From Rhabdornis inornatus (Eukaryota; Chordata; Aves; Passeriformes; Rhabdornithidae), in the NCBI GenBank assembly GCA_013397075.1, contig VWZS01002574.1, forward strand, positions 186,001 through 250,000: a stretch of 64,000 nt of DNA, read 5' to 3'. The position numbers and the translations under genes were made by a program. The notes under the pieces are model-generated. The model worked only from the letters and a program-made list of their open reading frames with translations. It was not told where the DNA came from and did not search any database. Below, in pieces: positions 61,692 through 64,000 of this stretch. Each line of letters begins with the position of its first letter. Within the stretch, counting starts at the first letter, position 1.

Positions 61692-62299
61692 AGGGGAGAC
61701 AGACAAAGATACAAGTACAATCTAGAAGCTGTGTTACTGTAGAACTGTAAAGAGAGGGGCTGTTATAAATGAAAAAAATATATTTAGTGTAATGCCTAAA
61801 ACTCTTACTGACATTGGCATTGGGGGAAAATTGGATTGGTTTCCAAAATACATTAATTCAAGGGAAGGATGTGGGTTCTTGCAGGCTTTTTTTCCTATAT
61901 GTTTGTCTTTTTTGGCAATGCAAGTTTTCTTGTGGTTTTTTAAAGCCTGGACATTGCACTCATAGTGTACAGTCAGTATGCCAGTAATACGCAATAATTT
62001 TGGATTTGTGACACGTTTGACTAGGATCGTGACTAGCCATGAAAAAACTAGTTATAAAGATAATGAAGAAATAAATTAGAGGATCTGAAGAGACTCAAGG
62101 AGGCTGTCCTGTGTGCTAGAAACATCTTTTAGTAAAGAAACTGTGTCCTGGAACCAGGTGACCACAGACTAAGCTGTGCTCCCAAAAGGTTGTTAACAGA
62201 GGATTTTCCTTTGTCCTTCAAGGAATGCTCCAGCCACACTGCTTAGCTCAGCAGTCTGAAGTTCATGCAGATAAGGAGACCTCTTCTAGTGCAAAATAA
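61692..62299. other. Non-coding DNA
   Basis: An 86-codon minus frame at 61734-61994 is unrecognised. Confidence 0.6.
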
Positions 62300-62560
62300 T
62301 GTCTTTTAAAGTAAAATAATAATTAAAATCCACATTTCCTACAGCAGCAGTGCTAGGAAGTATTACCATTTGTAATTCCAATTCACTGTGGACCACATTT
62401 ATCTGCCTTACGCCTATTTTGCATTCATCAACATGACAATTAGGTGTTTTAAGCAGCTCAAAATATTCCAGACAACTAAATATTATTCCTTATGCAGAAC
62501 ACATTAGCCTTAAAAAGATTAGTAAAGTCTAAGCTGCAAATTACACCATTTCTTTAAAAA
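62300..62560. promoter_or_regulatory. Possible enhancer with RUNX palindrome and GATA site
   Basis: Seen: TGTGGACCACA at 62387-62397, which is two inverted TGTGG cores, and TTATCT (AGATAA on the minus strand) at 62399-62404. Homeodomain-type cores also occur (ATAATAATTAAAATCC near 62317, ACAATTAGG near 62437). Known: RUNX factors bind TGTGGT-like sites and GATA factors bind AGATAA; the two act together in blood and other cell types. Inferred: a regulatory element, without conservation evidence. Confidence 0.3.
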
Positions 62561-63149
62561 TCTGCTCTGCTCATAGCTGTGGTGCTTTTAGGGGAGTGAT
62601 GGACATCAAACAGAGCAGTGCAGATAAGTTAAACTGCTGAAGTCAAGATAAACTCAAACAAAACTGAGGGTTTGTCCAGACAAAAGGCAGAGAACTGGTT
62701 TAATGTGAAACCATCCAAATATTCCACAGTCAGAATGGCCAGATTGTGATTCAGCATATTCCTACATTTAGACATCTGGCATTCTGATAGAGAAGAATTG
62801 AAATATGTAGTATTTTTACCCTGACATCTCTTTATTTATATGTACAGATTTAGATATATTTATATTTTACAGGTGATTTCATAAAGCATATGTCTGATAG
62901 GACTTTGGTGATCCATAAGTAAAGTACTATGCAGATAAAGGATCATTTTGTGTCTTGCTTCATAGTGCAAATCCTCTCCTGTGATCTTGACCAACAATGT
63001 CACCTACTCATTGCCATTCAGATTATTGCTGCTGAAATATTACCTTAGATTCTGCAATTTATCTTCTCCACTGGACCAATTTTTAACCATTTTACCTTTG
63101 TAAAGCCATATTCCACTTCTTCTAGGATGAAGAGGTTGTAGCTTGACTT
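62561..63149. other. Non-coding DNA
   Basis: Nothing recognised. A 66-codon minus frame lies at 63045-63245. Confidence 0.6.
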
Positions 63150-63175
63150 CCCCCCCAGCCTGACCTCCCCCCCCC
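63150..63175 (-). repeat. Paired C7 and C9 runs
   Basis: C7 at 63150-63156 and C9 at 63167-63175 lie in similar contexts (GACTTC and GACCTC), suggesting a short tandem duplication. On the minus strand they are G9 and G7 with a ten-base spacer, so quadruplex folding is possible but the loop is long. Confidence 0.75.
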
Positions 63176-63432
63176 TGGAGTCCATGGAGAATTTTGGTGT
63201 TTTCCACCTTGCCCTTGAGACTGCCTCTAACCCTGAGTAAAACAAAACAATTTCCTCTTTAAAGCTCTCCCGAGGTAGTCAGGCTGCCAGTGTGCTGAGA
63301 TCACTGCCTGAAGTGCTGACCAAAGCTGTGTCATGTTTCCTTGAACTGTCCCTGCTTTTGTCTGTCTGGTGTTTGACATCTTCAGTTATAAACCTTGTCG
63401 GTCAAGGACTTTGATTTATTTTCTTTGCACAG
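63176..63432. other. Non-coding DNA
   Basis: Nothing recognised. Confidence 0.6.
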
Positions 63433-63478
63433 TGTGTTAAGGCCATGGACTGTAAGTGAGACAATTGTTTTTTCACAG

Positions 63479-63744
63479 AAGTGAAATGTCTGAGGCAGGA
63501 CTAAGCCATGCTGGTCAATACCCTTGAAATCAGTGTTCCCCAGGACCTTAGGTGGAACTCCACAAGTAAACAACTTTTAACTCCAGAAATGCATCCTCAT
63601 ATGTACAAGAACTCATCTCCTTGCACCCTGTGCAGTTACTGGGACCCCAACTCTGCTGGGTTTAATGAGAGTTTTTCCACTATCCCTGGTGAGTTTTGGA
63701 CCAGGTGCTCAGCAGAGGACCTGTGCTACTTTTGTCTGGTTTTG
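63479..63744 (+). other. Weak candidate exon, 266 bp
   Basis: The acceptor-like TTGTTTTTTCACAG ends at 63478, and TTTTG followed by GTAAGTAAG at 63745 is a near-ideal donor. In between an open frame runs from the ATG at 63508 through the donor (83 codons if unspliced). The peptide is cysteine-rich near its end and matches nothing I know. A second acceptor/donor pair would define a 19-base micro-exon at 63433-63451. Splice-like pairs occur by chance, so this is a lead and not a gene call. Confidence 0.15.
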
Positions 63745-64000
63745 GTAAGTAAGAAATGATCTGATTTAATTTGCATCATCAGGAGGCAAGGGCTGGCAAG
63801 TGCTCCTCCTCGGTCTGCTTTCACACTTCTTCCTGAACTTTGAACAAGCATTATTGAAAATGTGAGTCATGATATCACATTAAATATTAAAACCAGTTTA
63901 AGATTTAATCCCAATTTATAGTGCAGCTTTGTCTAATTTACTGCATATTACACAATTTCCTTTACAGATAACTTTTAGTGTGTTATATAAATAATAAATC
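63745..64000. other. Non-coding AT-rich DNA to window end
   Basis: Nothing recognised. Confidence 0.6.

Noticed and set aside
1..64000. Search for CRISPR arrays, operons, prophage, insertion sequences or defence systems
   Set aside because: Composition, repeat types and absence of long frames show vertebrate nuclear DNA; none of these features is present.
1..64000. Search for endogenous retrovirus genes or paired long terminal repeats
   Set aside because: No recognisable retroviral motif and no long direct-repeat pair was seen by eye. Very decayed solo repeats cannot be excluded without a library search.

Overview
The window reads as nuclear DNA of a vertebrate, most likely a bird and perhaps a songbird. 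It is AT-rich, CpG-poor and repeat-poor. The recognisable interspersed repeats are short, decayed CR1 (chicken repeat 1) LINE 3' ends and one MIR-like tRNA-derived SINE. It also carries many homopolymer tracts that mix T runs with G runs, a look I associate with avian introns and intergenic DNA. Other sauropsids (crocodile, turtle) also have CR1, so the bird call is an inference. Nothing prokaryotic, phage or plasmid-like is present.

I support no protein-coding gene. The longest uninterrupted reading frame is 171 codons and the next is 149. Frames of this size are expected by chance in 64 kb read six ways. They overlap each other in several frames, match no family I recognise and lack convincing exon structure. 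No tRNA, rRNA, snRNA or known microRNA was recognised and there is no CpG island. The window is therefore probably the inside of a large intron or a gene-poor intergenic stretch.

Layout. 1-4.6 kb: plain AT-rich DNA. 4.6-4.9 kb: a GC-rich patch with nested inverted repeats running into a five-copy, 44-bp minisatellite. 8.0-8.35 kb: an enhancer-like cluster of octamer and AP-1 type motifs. 10.36 kb: a T15-G12 double homopolymer. 12-24 kb: plain DNA with a poly-T/poly-A inverted pair, a palindromic GATA pair at 21.95 kb and a GC-richer patch just before a CR1 fragment at 24.3 kb. 25-39 kb: several G/T tracts, a second CR1 at 33.2 kb and a G-rich patch at 37.2 kb. 39.4-41.1 kb: a run of minus-strand reading frames beside a perfect hairpin with AATAAA on both strands. 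43-44.3 kb: a very AT-rich block. 46.2-49.3 kb: short tandem duplications, a homeodomain-type motif cluster and the longest frame. 51.25-51.6 kb: a (CAG)6 tract and a third CR1. 57.9-60.2 kb: two diverged copies of an unclassified repeat and, between them, the MIR-like SINE. 62.4 kb: a RUNX palindrome next to a GATA site. 63.4-63.75 kb: a weak exon-like signal.

Two asymmetries stand out. All three confident CR1 fragments lie in the same (minus) orientation. At least ten G/T tracts have G and T on the plus strand against one clear A/C tract. Both would fit an intron of a plus-strand gene, but this is a hypothesis from small numbers.
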